A DNA stretch of 16,960 nt. Origin: CAZJNX01 sp964547415 (GTDB lineage Bacteria > Pseudomonadota > Alphaproteobacteria > Rhizobiales > Amorphaceae). The notes under the pieces are model-generated. The model worked only from the letters and a program-made list of their open reading frames with translations. It was not told where the DNA came from and did no database searches. The stretch spans positions 1 to 16,960 of the forward strand of contig CAZJNX010000103.1 in assembly GCA_964547415.1 (NCBI GenBank). Direction: 5' to 3'. Positions 7,822 through 14,573 of this stretch are shown here, piece by piece (the stretch's first letter is position 1; the number at the start of each line of letters is the position of its first letter). Made by a program: the position numbers and the translations under genes.

Positions 7822-9318
7822 ATCCCCCTCCCCTCGGCCGAGGTCGCGGAACAGCGCCTCCAGAAGGTCGGTCGAGCGCTCCACCGAGAAGAGCCGGCCG
7901 ATGTGAAGCGCCCCCGCCGTGCCCATGGCGGTCCTGAGGGCGGGATCGGCCATCAGCCGCCCCACCCTGTCGAGGAAGGCGGCGTAATCGTCCGGCGCGA
8001 CGAGAAAGCCCGTCTCGCCGTCGACGATGCTCTCGGCGAGGCCGCCCTTGGCGAAGGCGACCACCGGGCGGCGGGCGAGCCCGGCCTCGAGCGGCGTGCG
8101 GCCGAAGGGCTCGGGCCATAGCGTGGGCGCGGCCACCACCTGGCAGGAGCGCATCAGACGCAAAACGTCCGCCCGCCCGAGAAAGCCGTGGAGCACGATC
8201 TGGCGGGAGAGGCCGGCCTCCTCGGCGAACGCGGCGATCCGTCGGGCCGTCGCCTCCCCGCGGCCGGCGAGATGGATGCGGCGAGCCGGGTCGCCGCGCA
8301 GCCAGTCGGCGGCCTCGCGCACGAAGCGCAGCTGCCCCTTCGCCTCGTTCAGCATCCCGACGACGACGACGTTCTCCCCCGGCGCCTCGCCCACGCCGCG
8401 GATGGCACGGGCGACCATGGACACGTCCTCCCCGGGGTTCGGGATGCGGCGCAGGCGGCCCGGCGGGACCAGCGGCGCGACGGAGCGTTCCAGATAGCGG
8501 CTCGTCACCACGACGAGGTCGGCCACGCGCAGGGCCGCCTGCCGCCGCGCCGCCGTCTTGCGCAGGTGCCGCCTGTGGAACGCCGTGCGCAGCCGCCCGC
8601 CCTCCGCGTCGTGCGGGGCGCAGCCGAAGGCGCAGGTGGTGCAGGCCACGCCGTCGATGCTGACCGACTGGCTCTGGCGCGCGCAGTGGAAGCGGTTGTC
8701 CCGCACCACGGCGACCAGCCTGAGGTCGGGACAGGCGGCCCTGACCGCCTCGGCGAGAAGGATGCTGCGCGCATTGTCGAGAAGGACGGCGCGCGGGCGC
8801 ATCGCCGCGATGACGGGCCCCACGGCGCGGGCCCGCAGCCAGCCCGAGCGCGGCCCGAGGGCGAAGTGGAAGGCGACGCCCCCGGCCGGCTCGCGCCCGA
8901 GGAGAAAGGCCATCGCCGAGGCACGGTCGGGCAGGTCGCGCAGCGGCCCTCCGGCGAGGAGGACCTTCGCCCCTTCCGCGTACTCGAGGCGGGCGCGCGC
9001 CCCCTTCCCTCTGGCGAGCGCGCGGCGATAGTCCGCGATCGTGCGGCGGTGGAGCGGCCAGCCCGCCGCGTCCGGAAGCGCGAGGACCGGCACGCCGTCC
9101 TGGTGATAGAGGCGCGGCACCGGAACGTCCGGATCGAACACCGCCACGACGACGCGCGAGACGAAGGCGGCCTGGCGCATGACGAGGTGGAGGCTCACCT
9201 CGGCCCCGCCCACGCTCTTGGGCGGATACTTGTCGGCGAGGACGAGAAGATCCCGCGCCGGATCGGCGAGCACCGCCTCGATCCTGGCGTCGAAGCGGAG
9301 GCCGGCGTCGGCCTTCAT
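7771..9318 (-). CDS. GT4-family glycosyltransferase with a four-cysteine segment
   Basis: This 515-residue cytoplasmic enzyme (GT-B fold) probably adds a sugar to a lipid-linked polysaccharide unit. The N-terminal domain has KYPPKSVGGAEVSLH (30-44), the usual GG acceptor loop. The C-terminal domain has VVVVGMLNEAKGQ (317-329), RRIHLAGRGE (346-355), LHGFLGRADVL, and the EX7E motif EPFGRTPLE with Glu403 and Glu411, then GGLAESIVDGETGFLV. Between them Cys212, Cys226, Cys229 and Cys233 form a cluster (HCARQ, then CTTCAFGC) that could hold zinc or disulphides. The ATG at 9318 overlaps the TGA of the upstream transferase (ATGA), so translation is coupled. The last residues come from a dispersed repeat and are probably not part of the fold. 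The sugar and linkage cannot be predicted. Confidence 0.85.
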   Translation of the reverse strand: MKADAGLRFDARIEAVLADPARDLLVLADKYPPKSVGGAEVSLHLVMRQAAFVSRVVVAVFDPDVPVPRLYHQDGVPVLALPDAAGWPLHRRTIADYRRALARGKGARARLEYAEGAKVLLAGGPLRDLPDRASAMAFLLGREPAGGVAFHFALGPRSGWLRARAVGPVIAAMRPRAVLLDNARSILLAEAVRAACPDLRLVAVVRDNRFHCARQSQSVSIDGVACTTCAFGCAPHDAEGGRLRTAFHRRHLRKTAARRQAALRVADLVVVTSRYLERSVAPLVPPGRLRRIPNPGEDVSMVARAIRGVGEAPGENVVVVGMLNEAKGQLRFVREAADWLRGDPARRIHLAGRGEATARRIAAFAEEAGLSRQIVLHGFLGRADVLRLMRSCQVVAAPTLWPEPFGRTPLEAGLARRPVVAFAKGGLAESIVDGETGFLVAPDDYAAFLDRVGRLMADPALRTAMGTAGALHIGRLFSVERSTDLLEALFRDLGRGEGDRPVGPNLANFRQVGTS

Positions 9319-10646
9319 CCGGCGGCCCCCGCCGCGGTCGGCCCCACCGTTCCGCTCTGCCGTCCGCCGAGGCCATGGAGGATGCGCGTGGCGACCGCGG
9401 GCCACAGATAGCGCTCCGCGACGGCGGCCCGACCGCGCACCACGACGGCGGACCGCTCCTCGGCGTTCGCGGCGAGGGCCGCCACCCGCGCCGCGGCCTC
9501 GTCCGGCCTCGCGTCGACGTCGAGAACGACGCCGCCCCCCGCCGTCACGACGAAGTCGGCCATTCCGTCGACGCCCGAGCTGAGCGTCACAGAGCCGGCC
9601 GCGCATCCCTCCAGGAGAAAGATCCCGAAGCCCTCGTAGGCGCCGTGAAGCCGGTCGCGCTCGGAGAAGAGGACGTGGAAGTCGCCCGCCCGCAGGAGCG
9701 CCCACTTCTTCTCCTCGCTCACGTTGCCGAGGAAGCGGACGCGTTCGCAAAGGCCGAGGGCCGCGGCGCGCGCCTCGAGAACGGGTCGCTCCGGCCCCTC
9801 CCCGGCGATCGCCGCCTCGGCACCCGGCAGACGCGCAAGAAGCGCCAGGAGACGGTCGACCCGCTTGTGCGCCACGAGCCGGCCGACCGAGACGATGAGC
9901 GGTCCCTCACCGAAGCCCTCGCGCTTGCGGCGCCGGCGGCGCTCGGCCGGGTCCACCACGGGGCTCGAGGCGACCTCGCGTTCGAAATCCTCCTGCGCGA
10001 GACCGACGCCGCACACGAGCGCGGGCGCGGCGACGCCCGCCTCGCGCAGCATCGCTTCGGTGGCGCGGCTGTTGGCGAAGAGCGCATCGACGCTCTCGAG
10101 GAGCCGGCGCAGCCGCGCGGCCCTTTCCTGCCGCGCCCTGTTCCTGTCCACGGGCCGCGGGGCGAGGAGATGGGCGACCTCGAGCCCGTGGACGAGACAG
10201 CCGATGGCGATGCCCGCGCGCCGTGCGGCGGCGAGGGCGCCCTCTCCGTAGCGGTAGGCGTGCGCGAGGAGGATGGCGTCGACGCGGTAGCGCGCCACGA
10301 CGGTCCCTAGGAGATCGGCGACGCGCTCCTTCTCGCGCGCCGCGTCGGAGGCGGCGGGGGTGACGGACTCGAAATCCTCGATGGCGACGTAGCGACAGGG
10401 CCGTCCGGCGGGCGGGTGGGTTCCGGCGGGGCCCAGGAGCCCGCTCCAGTCCGCGATCCCGGCGAAGGCGTCGGCGAGGTGGTGCGCCATGACAGCGACG
10501 CCGCCGTGACGGGGCGGCGCGTCCAGCGAGGTCACGAGAACGCGAGGCCCGCCGCCGTGGGCACGCGACTGGAGGGGAAGCGCTTCCATGATCCTGTCGG
10601 TCGTCTCCGCGGCGGTGCGGGCGGTGGGTTCGTCGTGGCCGGACAT
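9315..10646 (-). CDS. GT4-family glycosyltransferase
   Basis: The 443-residue protein is a retaining GT-B glycosyltransferase. The N-terminal half has VLVTSLDAPPRHGGVAVMAH (36-55) with the HGG loop. Residues 189-202 (LFANSRATEAMLRE) are the interdomain segment, and 250-265 (LIVSVGRLVAHKRVDR) open the donor-binding domain. AIAGEGPER and the EX7E motif EGFGIFLLE with Glu338 and Glu346 follow, where a nucleotide-sugar phosphate would bind. I chose the ATG at 10646; a GTG directly before it (10649) and an ATG at 10589 are alternatives, and none has a strong ribosome site. The stop overlaps the start of the next transferase by four bases, so the two are one operon. It is very GC-rich, as is its partner. 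The acceptor and donor are unknown, but the setting suggests capsule or LPS assembly. Confidence 0.83.
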   Translation of the reverse strand: MSGHDEPTARTAAETTDRIMEALPLQSRAHGGGPRVLVTSLDAPPRHGGVAVMAHHLADAFAGIADWSGLLGPAGTHPPAGRPCRYVAIEDFESVTPAASDAAREKERVADLLGTVVARYRVDAILLAHAYRYGEGALAAARRAGIAIGCLVHGLEVAHLLAPRPVDRNRARQERAARLRRLLESVDALFANSRATEAMLREAGVAAPALVCGVGLAQEDFEREVASSPVVDPAERRRRRKREGFGEGPLIVSVGRLVAHKRVDRLLALLARLPGAEAAIAGEGPERPVLEARAAALGLCERVRFLGNVSEEKKWALLRAGDFHVLFSERDRLHGAYEGFGIFLLEGCAAGSVTLSSGVDGMADFVVTAGGGVVLDVDARPDEAAARVAALAANAEERSAVVVRGRAAVAERYLWPAVATRILHGLGGRQSGTVGPTAAGAAG

Positions 10647-10735
10647 CACCCGTCGTGAGGCGGTGTCGTTCGGGAGGGAGCGACTGCCACGGCCCGGCCC
10701 CGAAGGAAAGGCCCGCTGGCCGGACGGGCCGCGTC

Positions 10736-11074
10736 TCAGCCGGTGGCCGTGCCGGAGCCCCCCTCCCCTTCCGGCTCGTCGAGTCCGGCATGTCTTCTGT
10801 AGAGCGCCCAGGCCTCCTCCAGGACCACGCCCTGGGTCACGCCGCGGCGGCGGGCCTCGTCGGCGATCTCGTCGGCGACATGGGGCAGCACCTTGGCGTG
10901 GACCTGGCCGGTCCGGGGGCTCGGGCGGCGGCCGCGTCGGCGGCCCGTCTCCCGGGAGACGAAACCGTGCCGCTCACCCGCCTCGTCGACGCCGGCGACG
11001 GCGACCGAGTCGGTCGCCTTGTGGCGCGTGCGCAGCCTGGCGAGATCGATGGCGAAGGGCTTGTGCTCGCTCAT
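10736..11074 (-). CDS. Small ribbon-helix-helix protein, probable partition partner of ParA
   Basis: This 112-residue basic protein lies directly after parA, its ATG overlapping the parA TGA as ATGA. Residues 56-95 (TGQVHAKVLPHVADEIADEA then RRRGVTQGVVLEEAWALYRR) fit a ribbon-helix-helix fold: a short strand, a helix, the RGVTQG turn and a second helix. The N-terminal half (about 35-55) is arginine-rich and probably disordered. Type Ib plasmid partition systems pair a short ParA with a small RHH DNA-binding protein that binds the centromere and represses the operon. This protein has the size, position and fold for that role. No match to a named family is claimed; plasmid stability or regulation of repA are alternatives. 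Confidence 0.65.
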   Translation of the reverse strand: MSEHKPFAIDLARLRTRHKATDSVAVAGVDEAGERHGFVSRETGRRRGRRPSPRTGQVHAKVLPHVADEIADEARRRGVTQGVVLEEAWALYRRHAGLDEPEGEGGSGTATG

Positions 11075-11739
11075 GCGGCCTCCTTCAGCGCCGCGAGGCG
11101 GCCGTAGACTGCCGAGGCGAAGCCTTCCGCGTTGGCGCGCGCCGCCGCGACGTTGCCGTGGGCGGGCATCGTCGAAAGGTCGCCGCCGTATTCGAAGAGT
11201 GCGGAGAAGGCCGCCCTTTCCATGAGCGAGGGCTCGATCACGTCGACCCCCTGCCCTTTCAGCGAGCGCTCGATCTCGGAGTGCTGCTTGGAGCGGATGG
11301 CGCGCGTCATGGTGAAGACGATGGCGTGCGGGATGGCGCGGCCGAGCGCCTCCTCCTCCTCGGCGACGAGCGCGACCGCCCTCACCCCGACCGTCGCGTC
11401 GAGGGTCGTGGCCCGCATCGGGATCAGCACGAGATCGGCCTGGCTGATGGCGCGCGAGACGAGCCGCGAGGCGACGCCCTCGAGGTCGACGACCACGACG
11501 CTGCCGTCCGCGTCGTGCCGCTTGATGGTCTTCACGATGGTCGATTCGGTGGCGTCGGCGACGAGGGCGATGCCGGGGGGGAGCGGTCCGCGACTCGCCC
11601 ATAGGGACAGCGACTGGTTGGGGTCGCAGTCCACGAGGGTGACGGTCGCACCCGCGCGAGCGAGCTCGGTTCCCAGGAGGACGGCCGTGGTGCTCTTTCC
11701 GGCCCCGCCCTTGGGCGAGGCGATGACGATCACGGGCAT
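11071..11739 (-). CDS. parA: ParA-family plasmid partition ATPase
   Basis: The 222-residue ATPase moves plasmid copies apart by binding the nucleoid in its ATP state. The deviant Walker A motif SPKGGAGKSTTA is at 8-19, with the signature Lys10. The A' motif VDCDPNQS is at 37-44 and a Walker B-like strand VVVVDLEGV at 81-89. Following segments DLVLIPMRAT and HAIVFTMTRAI are typical of the family. It lacks the N-terminal helix-turn-helix of long ParA proteins, so it is a short (type Ib) form. The ATG at 11739 has GGAGG seven bases upstream. It is the first gene of a two-gene operon with the RHH protein, divergent from repA1 across the origin region, whose ATCCGGT sites begin 36 bp upstream of its start. 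Confidence 0.9.
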   Translation of the reverse strand: MPVIVIASPKGGAGKSTTAVLLGTELARAGATVTLVDCDPNQSLSLWASRGPLPPGIALVADATESTIVKTIKRHDADGSVVVVDLEGVASRLVSRAISQADLVLIPMRATTLDATVGVRAVALVAEEEEALGRAIPHAIVFTMTRAIRSKQHSEIERSLKGQGVDVIEPSLMERAAFSALFEYGGDLSTMPAHGNVAAARANAEGFASAVYGRLAALKEAA

Positions 11740-11774
11740 GACGGGCCTCCGTTATAGTGTCGGTCGGCTGGATT

Positions 11775-12296
11775 ATCCGGTAAGAAGTCTCACCGATCGG
11801 TGAACGCGGCAACCGGATCGTCACCGTCATCCCCTGCCGCCTTGCCGCTTCCCGGTTGGTATAGAAATCGGGTGCTTCGCAAACCCGGGTTATGATCTAT
11901 ACCGGATTTGTTTGCGGGCGCGGTCATCGGGTGCGCTGTTCGAACATCGGGTTCCAGCCGTCCTGACCGTCATGGGCTCCGTCGCACGGGTTTCGTTTCT
12001 TGCCGGGTTAGTGGACATATCCGGTCATTTGCACGATCGGGATATGCTGGATAATCCGGTGCGCGTGAACATCGGATGTTTTAGCTAAGCGGGTAATGAG
12101 GATAACCCGGTTAGCTCCGTCAACGGATTTGTCGCCTTACCGGATGATCGCGTTTATCGGGTCATCGATTTGATCGGATCATATTGTTGATCTGTAGCGA
12201 CCTGTCTCGGTATCACGGTTTATCCGGTTTTTGTGGTGATTGGGTAGTCGCGGACACCGGGTTTCAATGAACACCGGGTGTTTTGATATACCGGAT
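11775..12296. repeat. Cluster of ATCCGGT/ACCGGAT motifs (8 exact copies)
   Basis: Exact heptamers start at 11775, 11812, 11901, 12019, 12054, 12139, 12222 and 12290, in both orientations. Near matches such as ATCGGGT and ACCCGGT/ACCGGGT lie between them. Several are extended as TTATCCGGT or TACCGGAT. About 0.06 copies would be expected by chance in this length. The position beside parA suggests a centromere-like site for the RHH protein, or operators; neither is shown. Confidence 0.65.
12084..12115. promoter_or_regulatory. Imperfect 13-bp inverted repeat
   Basis: GCTAAGCGGGTAA and TAACCCGGTTAGC match at 11 of 13 positions around the spacer TGAGGA. It sits inside the ATCCGGT-rich segment and contains variants of that motif, so it may be a two-sided binding site. 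Confidence 0.4.
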
Positions 12297-12479
12297 ATTC
12301 CATTCGATCCGATCGTTTTCTGAATTCTTTCTCCACTCTTTGGCCGACCCCTTTCGTTCAGGGACGGACGAAACGTGGATGTGAGGGGGTATCGTGAAGG
12401 GTTCTGCCGATGGGCCTTGCGGGTAGCGCGTCGCTGTCCACTCGCAAGCCGTGCAGGTGATCGTCCGCGAAGACACCGC

Positions 12480-12499
12480 TTGTCCACAGGCCGTCCACA
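12480..12499 (+). promoter_or_regulatory. DnaA-box-like pair
   Basis: TTGTCCACA (12480-12488) differs at one base from the DnaA box TTATNCACA. A second, weaker copy CCGTCCACA begins at 12491, 11 bp on. Their position just before the repeats and iterons fits a plasmid origin that recruits host DnaA. Confidence 0.5.
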
Positions 12500-12509
12500 G
12501 GTCTGCCCT

Positions 12510-12547
12510 GTGTTAGATCAGGTTAGAGAGAGTGTTAGTGTGTGTTA
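12510..12547 (+). repeat. GTGTTA repeats upstream of the repA1 iterons
   Basis: GTGTTAG (12510), GGTTAG (12521), GTGTTAG (12532) and GTGTTAC (12542) lie 10-12 bp apart, about one helical turn. The same motif is found three times at exact 12-bp spacing before the repA2 iterons (14329-14359), so it belongs to a shared replication control design. The T-rich side may help strand opening. Confidence 0.5.
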
Positions 12548-12613
12548 CGGTCATGGACCTGTCTTACTATCCTCCTCATTTTTCACGGGTATTTCGATTT
12601 TCAGGAGCCGTTC

Positions 12614-12759
12614 GGGTTCCTGCAGGGGCGATTCCCGGTTCCCGGACGGGCGATTCCCCGGTTCCCGCAGGGGCGATTCCGGGTTCCCGCAGGGGCGAAT
12701 CCGCGGGCTTGCAGGGGCGAATCCGCGGGCTTGCAGGGGCGAATCCGCGGGCTTGCAGG
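12614..12759 (+). repeat. 22-bp iteron array, left part
   Basis: Six units and the beginning of a seventh are visible; the GGGCGA block ends at 12631, 12653, 12676, 12698, 12720 and 12742. Spacing is 22 bp, with one step of 23. The core units read GGGCTTGCAGGGGCGAATCC plus GC. The outer units are diverged (GGTTCCCGCAGGGGCGATTC). Direct repeats with a two-turn period in front of repA1 are taken as initiator binding sites. The array runs into the N gap. Confidence 0.85.
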
Positions 12760-12859
12760 NNNNNNNNNNNNNNNNNNNNNNNNNNNNNNNNNNNNNNNNN
12801 NNNNNNNNNNNNNNNNNNNNNNNNNNNNNNNNNNNNNNNNNNNNNNNNNNNNNNNNNNN
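12760..12859. other. Assembly gap of 100 N inside the iterons
   Basis: Exactly 100 unknown bases interrupt the identical central iterons. The round number suggests a placeholder, so the true distance and the number of iterons are unknown. Identical sequence on both sides explains why assembly failed here. Confidence 0.95.
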
Positions 12860-12914
12860 GGGCTTGCAGGGGCGAATCCGCGGGCTTGCAGGGGCGAATC
12901 CGCGGGCTTGCAGG
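12860..12914 (+). repeat. 22-bp iteron array, right part
   Basis: Two units identical to the core left units, with GGGCGA blocks ending at 12875 and 12897, and one partial unit (GGGCTTGCAGG, 12904-12914) close the homogeneous part of the array. About 38 bp of purine-rich, non-repeat sequence follow. Confidence 0.85.
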
Positions 12915-12952
12915 CGGGGGTCGCCAAAAGGACAGGCGGAGCGGGGGAGGGG

Positions 12953-13041
12953 GTTCCCCGATCGACGAATGCGCGTTCCCGGACCGACGAAAAACGGTTC
13001 CCGAATCGACGAAGGCGGGTTCCCCGAACGCCGAATCGCGG
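12953..13041 (+). repeat. Four degenerate 22-bp units just before repA1
   Basis: GTTCCC begins at 12953, 12975, 12997 and 13019, exactly 22 bp apart, each followed by a GACGAA-like or GCCGAA block. They align with the edge units of the iteron array (GTTCCCGnnnnGnCGAAT) and so look like diverged iterons. The last ends about 14 bp before the repA1 start, where bound initiator could block expression. Confidence 0.7.
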
Positions 13042-13054
13042 AATCCTGCCGGCC

Positions 13055-14122
13055 ATGGGACAGCTTCTGCCGGACAGGCATCCGCACCGCGATTTCTTCA
13101 TCCTCGACGTCGCCGACGCGGCGCCGAAGGACGACATGGCGTCCATGGAGCATCCGGTCTTCTCGCTCTCGGTGAAGCCGGACATGCGCGAGCTATCCTA
13201 CGACCTCGGTGGGGCGCGGTTGCGCGTCGTGCCGTCGGGGAGGGGGCTCGCGACGATCATGGACAAGGACATCCTGCTCTACGCGATCTCCAAGCTCGTC
13301 CACGACCTCAACGCGGGCGCCGAGATCACGCCCTGGGTGGACCTGTCGGCCCATGAGGTGATGGTCGCCACCAACTGGCGGACCAACCGGGAGAGCTACC
13401 AGCGCTTCGAGGACGCGCTGGTGCGCCTCAAGGGCACCGTGATCCTCACCGACATTCCCACCGGCGATCACATCCAGACCCGCGGATTCGGGCTCATCGA
13501 GGAATTCGAGATCGACCGGAAGGGCAGGGACGGGCGCCTTTCCCCGTTCGGGCGCATGACGCGGGTGCGCATCAAGGTGTCGGACTGGACGTTCCGGGCG
13601 GTGAAGGGGATGGAGGTGCTCACCATCAACCCGCGCTACTTCCGCCTGCGCCGCCCGCTCGAGCGGCGGATCTACGAACTCGCCCGAAAGCACGGGGGCG
13701 ATCCGCGGCCCGGACGCTCCGGCCGGTCAGGCCCGTTCCGCATCGGGATCGGGCGGCTTCAGCAGAAGGTGGGCTCCAACGCGCCGGCCAAGAAGTTCCG
13801 CTTCTTCCTGAAGGAGATCATCCGCGACGGGCACGTGCCGGACTACCGCATCGCGCTGAAGGACGATCTCGTGGAGTTCGAGCCCATCCTTCCCGCCGCC
13901 GGTGCCTTCGCGGGGCGCCTGCCCCTGAAGCCCGAGACTCTCGACAAGGCCCAGGCGATCGCCGCCGACAAGGGGATCGCGCTCGCCGCGCTGGAGGCGG
14001 AGTGGAACGAGTGGGTGAGGGCGACCGGCCGCGCGCCCGACCGTCCGGACGCCGCCTTCCTCGGCTTCTGCCGCAAGAAGACGCCTGCCCGCCAGGCCCG
14101 GCTCTTCGAGGACTGGCACTGA
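13055..14122 (+). CDS. repA: Plasmid replication initiator, RPA/RepA family (first copy, divergent)
   Basis: The 355-residue protein is expected to bind iterons and open the origin. Homology to the RPA-type initiators of alphaproteobacterial plasmids covers the whole length: RHPHRDFFILDVADA (8-22), MEHPVFSLSVKPD (31-43), GLATIMDKDILLYAIS (64-79), GFGLIEEFEI (144-153), VSDWTFRAVKG (175-185) and PRYFRLRRPLERRIYELARK (193-212). The last is the conserved basic segment of the winged-helix region. The C-terminus has EAEWNEWVRATGRAPDRPDA (314-333) and FLGFCRKK. After ARKHGG an R/G/P-rich loop differs from copy 2. The ATG at 13055 is used because homology starts there; no good ribosome site is visible, and iteron-like repeats run almost to the start, suggesting autoregulation. 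It is clearly paralogous to repA2 downstream. Confidence 0.88.
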   Translation: MGQLLPDRHPHRDFFILDVADAAPKDDMASMEHPVFSLSVKPDMRELSYDLGGARLRVVPSGRGLATIMDKDILLYAISKLVHDLNAGAEITPWVDLSAHEVMVATNWRTNRESYQRFEDALVRLKGTVILTDIPTGDHIQTRGFGLIEEFEIDRKGRDGRLSPFGRMTRVRIKVSDWTFRAVKGMEVLTINPRYFRLRRPLERRIYELARKHGGDPRPGRSGRSGPFRIGIGRLQQKVGSNAPAKKFRFFLKEIIRDGHVPDYRIALKDDLVEFEPILPAAGAFAGRLPLKPETLDKAQAIAADKGIALAALEAEWNEWVRATGRAPDRPDAAFLGFCRKKTPARQARLFEDWH

Positions 14123-14247
14123 CCCGGTAAGCCGGTTCATCCGGTTGGCGGCGAAACCGGATTTTCTCCCCGACCGGGTTCGTCGACTCACCCGGTCTTC
14201 GCGCTCAGCCGATTGTCTCACCGACCCTATGAACGCGCTCACCGGAT
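14121..14247. repeat. Second ATCCGGT/ACCGGAT cluster, between the two repA genes
   Basis: Exact heptamers start at 14139, 14156 and 14241. Related ACCCGGT and GCCGGTT sequences lie between. A further ATCCGGT (14504) lies inside the repA2 iteron block. This is the motif clustered between parA and repA1, here placed directly after the repA1 stop. Confidence 0.55.
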
Positions 14248-14328
14248 CGGTCGCGCGGTTCCCCTCCCTTGCGGAGCGCTGGCGTGCGGGCACGCCGGTG
14301 CCCCGTCGGCCGCTGCGGGCGCCTCCGG

Positions 14329-14359
14329 GTGTTAAGTTCTGTGTTAGAAAATGTGTTAG
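14329..14359 (+). repeat. Three GTGTTA repeats at 12-bp spacing upstream of the repA2 iterons
   Basis: GTGTTAA, GTGTTAG and GTGTTAG start at 14329, 14341 and 14353. The same motif precedes the repA1 iterons (12510-12547). The segment is AT-richer than its surroundings. Confidence 0.55.
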
Positions 14360-14413
14360 GCGCTCTTCGGCGCTACCCAAGGCGTTGATCGATAAAGGCG
14401 ATTCCCGAGTGCC

Positions 14414-14565
14414 GGTCACCGATACCACGAATCTTGGTCACTGAAACCACGATTTCGGGTCACTGAAACCACGAATCTCGCGGCAGGGTCACGGAAACCA
14501 CGAATCCGGTCCCTGCGGTCACTGAAACCACGAACCGTTGACGCTGGTCACCGAAACCACGAAAC
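14414..14565 (+). repeat. Six iterons in front of repA2
   Basis: Units of about 20 bp with consensus GGTCACTGAAACCACGAATC start at 14414, 14436, 14458, 14487, 14517 and 14546. The spacing is 22, 22, 29, 30 and 29 bp, close to two and then three helical turns. All share ACCACGA. The last ends 9 bp before the repA2 ATG, so binding could repress the gene. The sequence is unrelated to the repA1 iterons. Confidence 0.85.
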
Positions 14566-14573
14566 TCCTGTCC

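Larger units (their letters stand above)
11740..13054. other. Origin and control region between parA and repA1
   Basis: This 1.3-kb non-coding stretch carries, in order, an ATCCGGT motif cluster, an imperfect inverted repeat, DnaA-box-like sequences, GTGTTA repeats, an AT-richer segment (about 12541-12605) and an iteron array containing an assembly gap. I find no convincing gene. The combination is what an iteron-regulated plasmid origin is expected to hold. Confidence 0.75.

Noticed and set aside
12264..12476. A 70-residue minus-strand reading frame starting with GTG and containing a CTAC pair of cysteines
   Set aside because: It has no clear ribosome site, covers DNA with origin motifs (including two ATCCGGT-type sites nearby) and shows no recognisable family. 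Chance is the simpler explanation.
12614..12914. Possible CRISPR array
   Set aside because: The 22-bp units are directly adjacent with no unique spacers, and the array is next to a replication initiator. It is an iteron array.
12542..13054. Open frames through the iterons upstream of repA1
   Set aside because: The 22-bp period is not a multiple of three and the frames stay open only because the repeats lack stops. Family homology begins at 13055.
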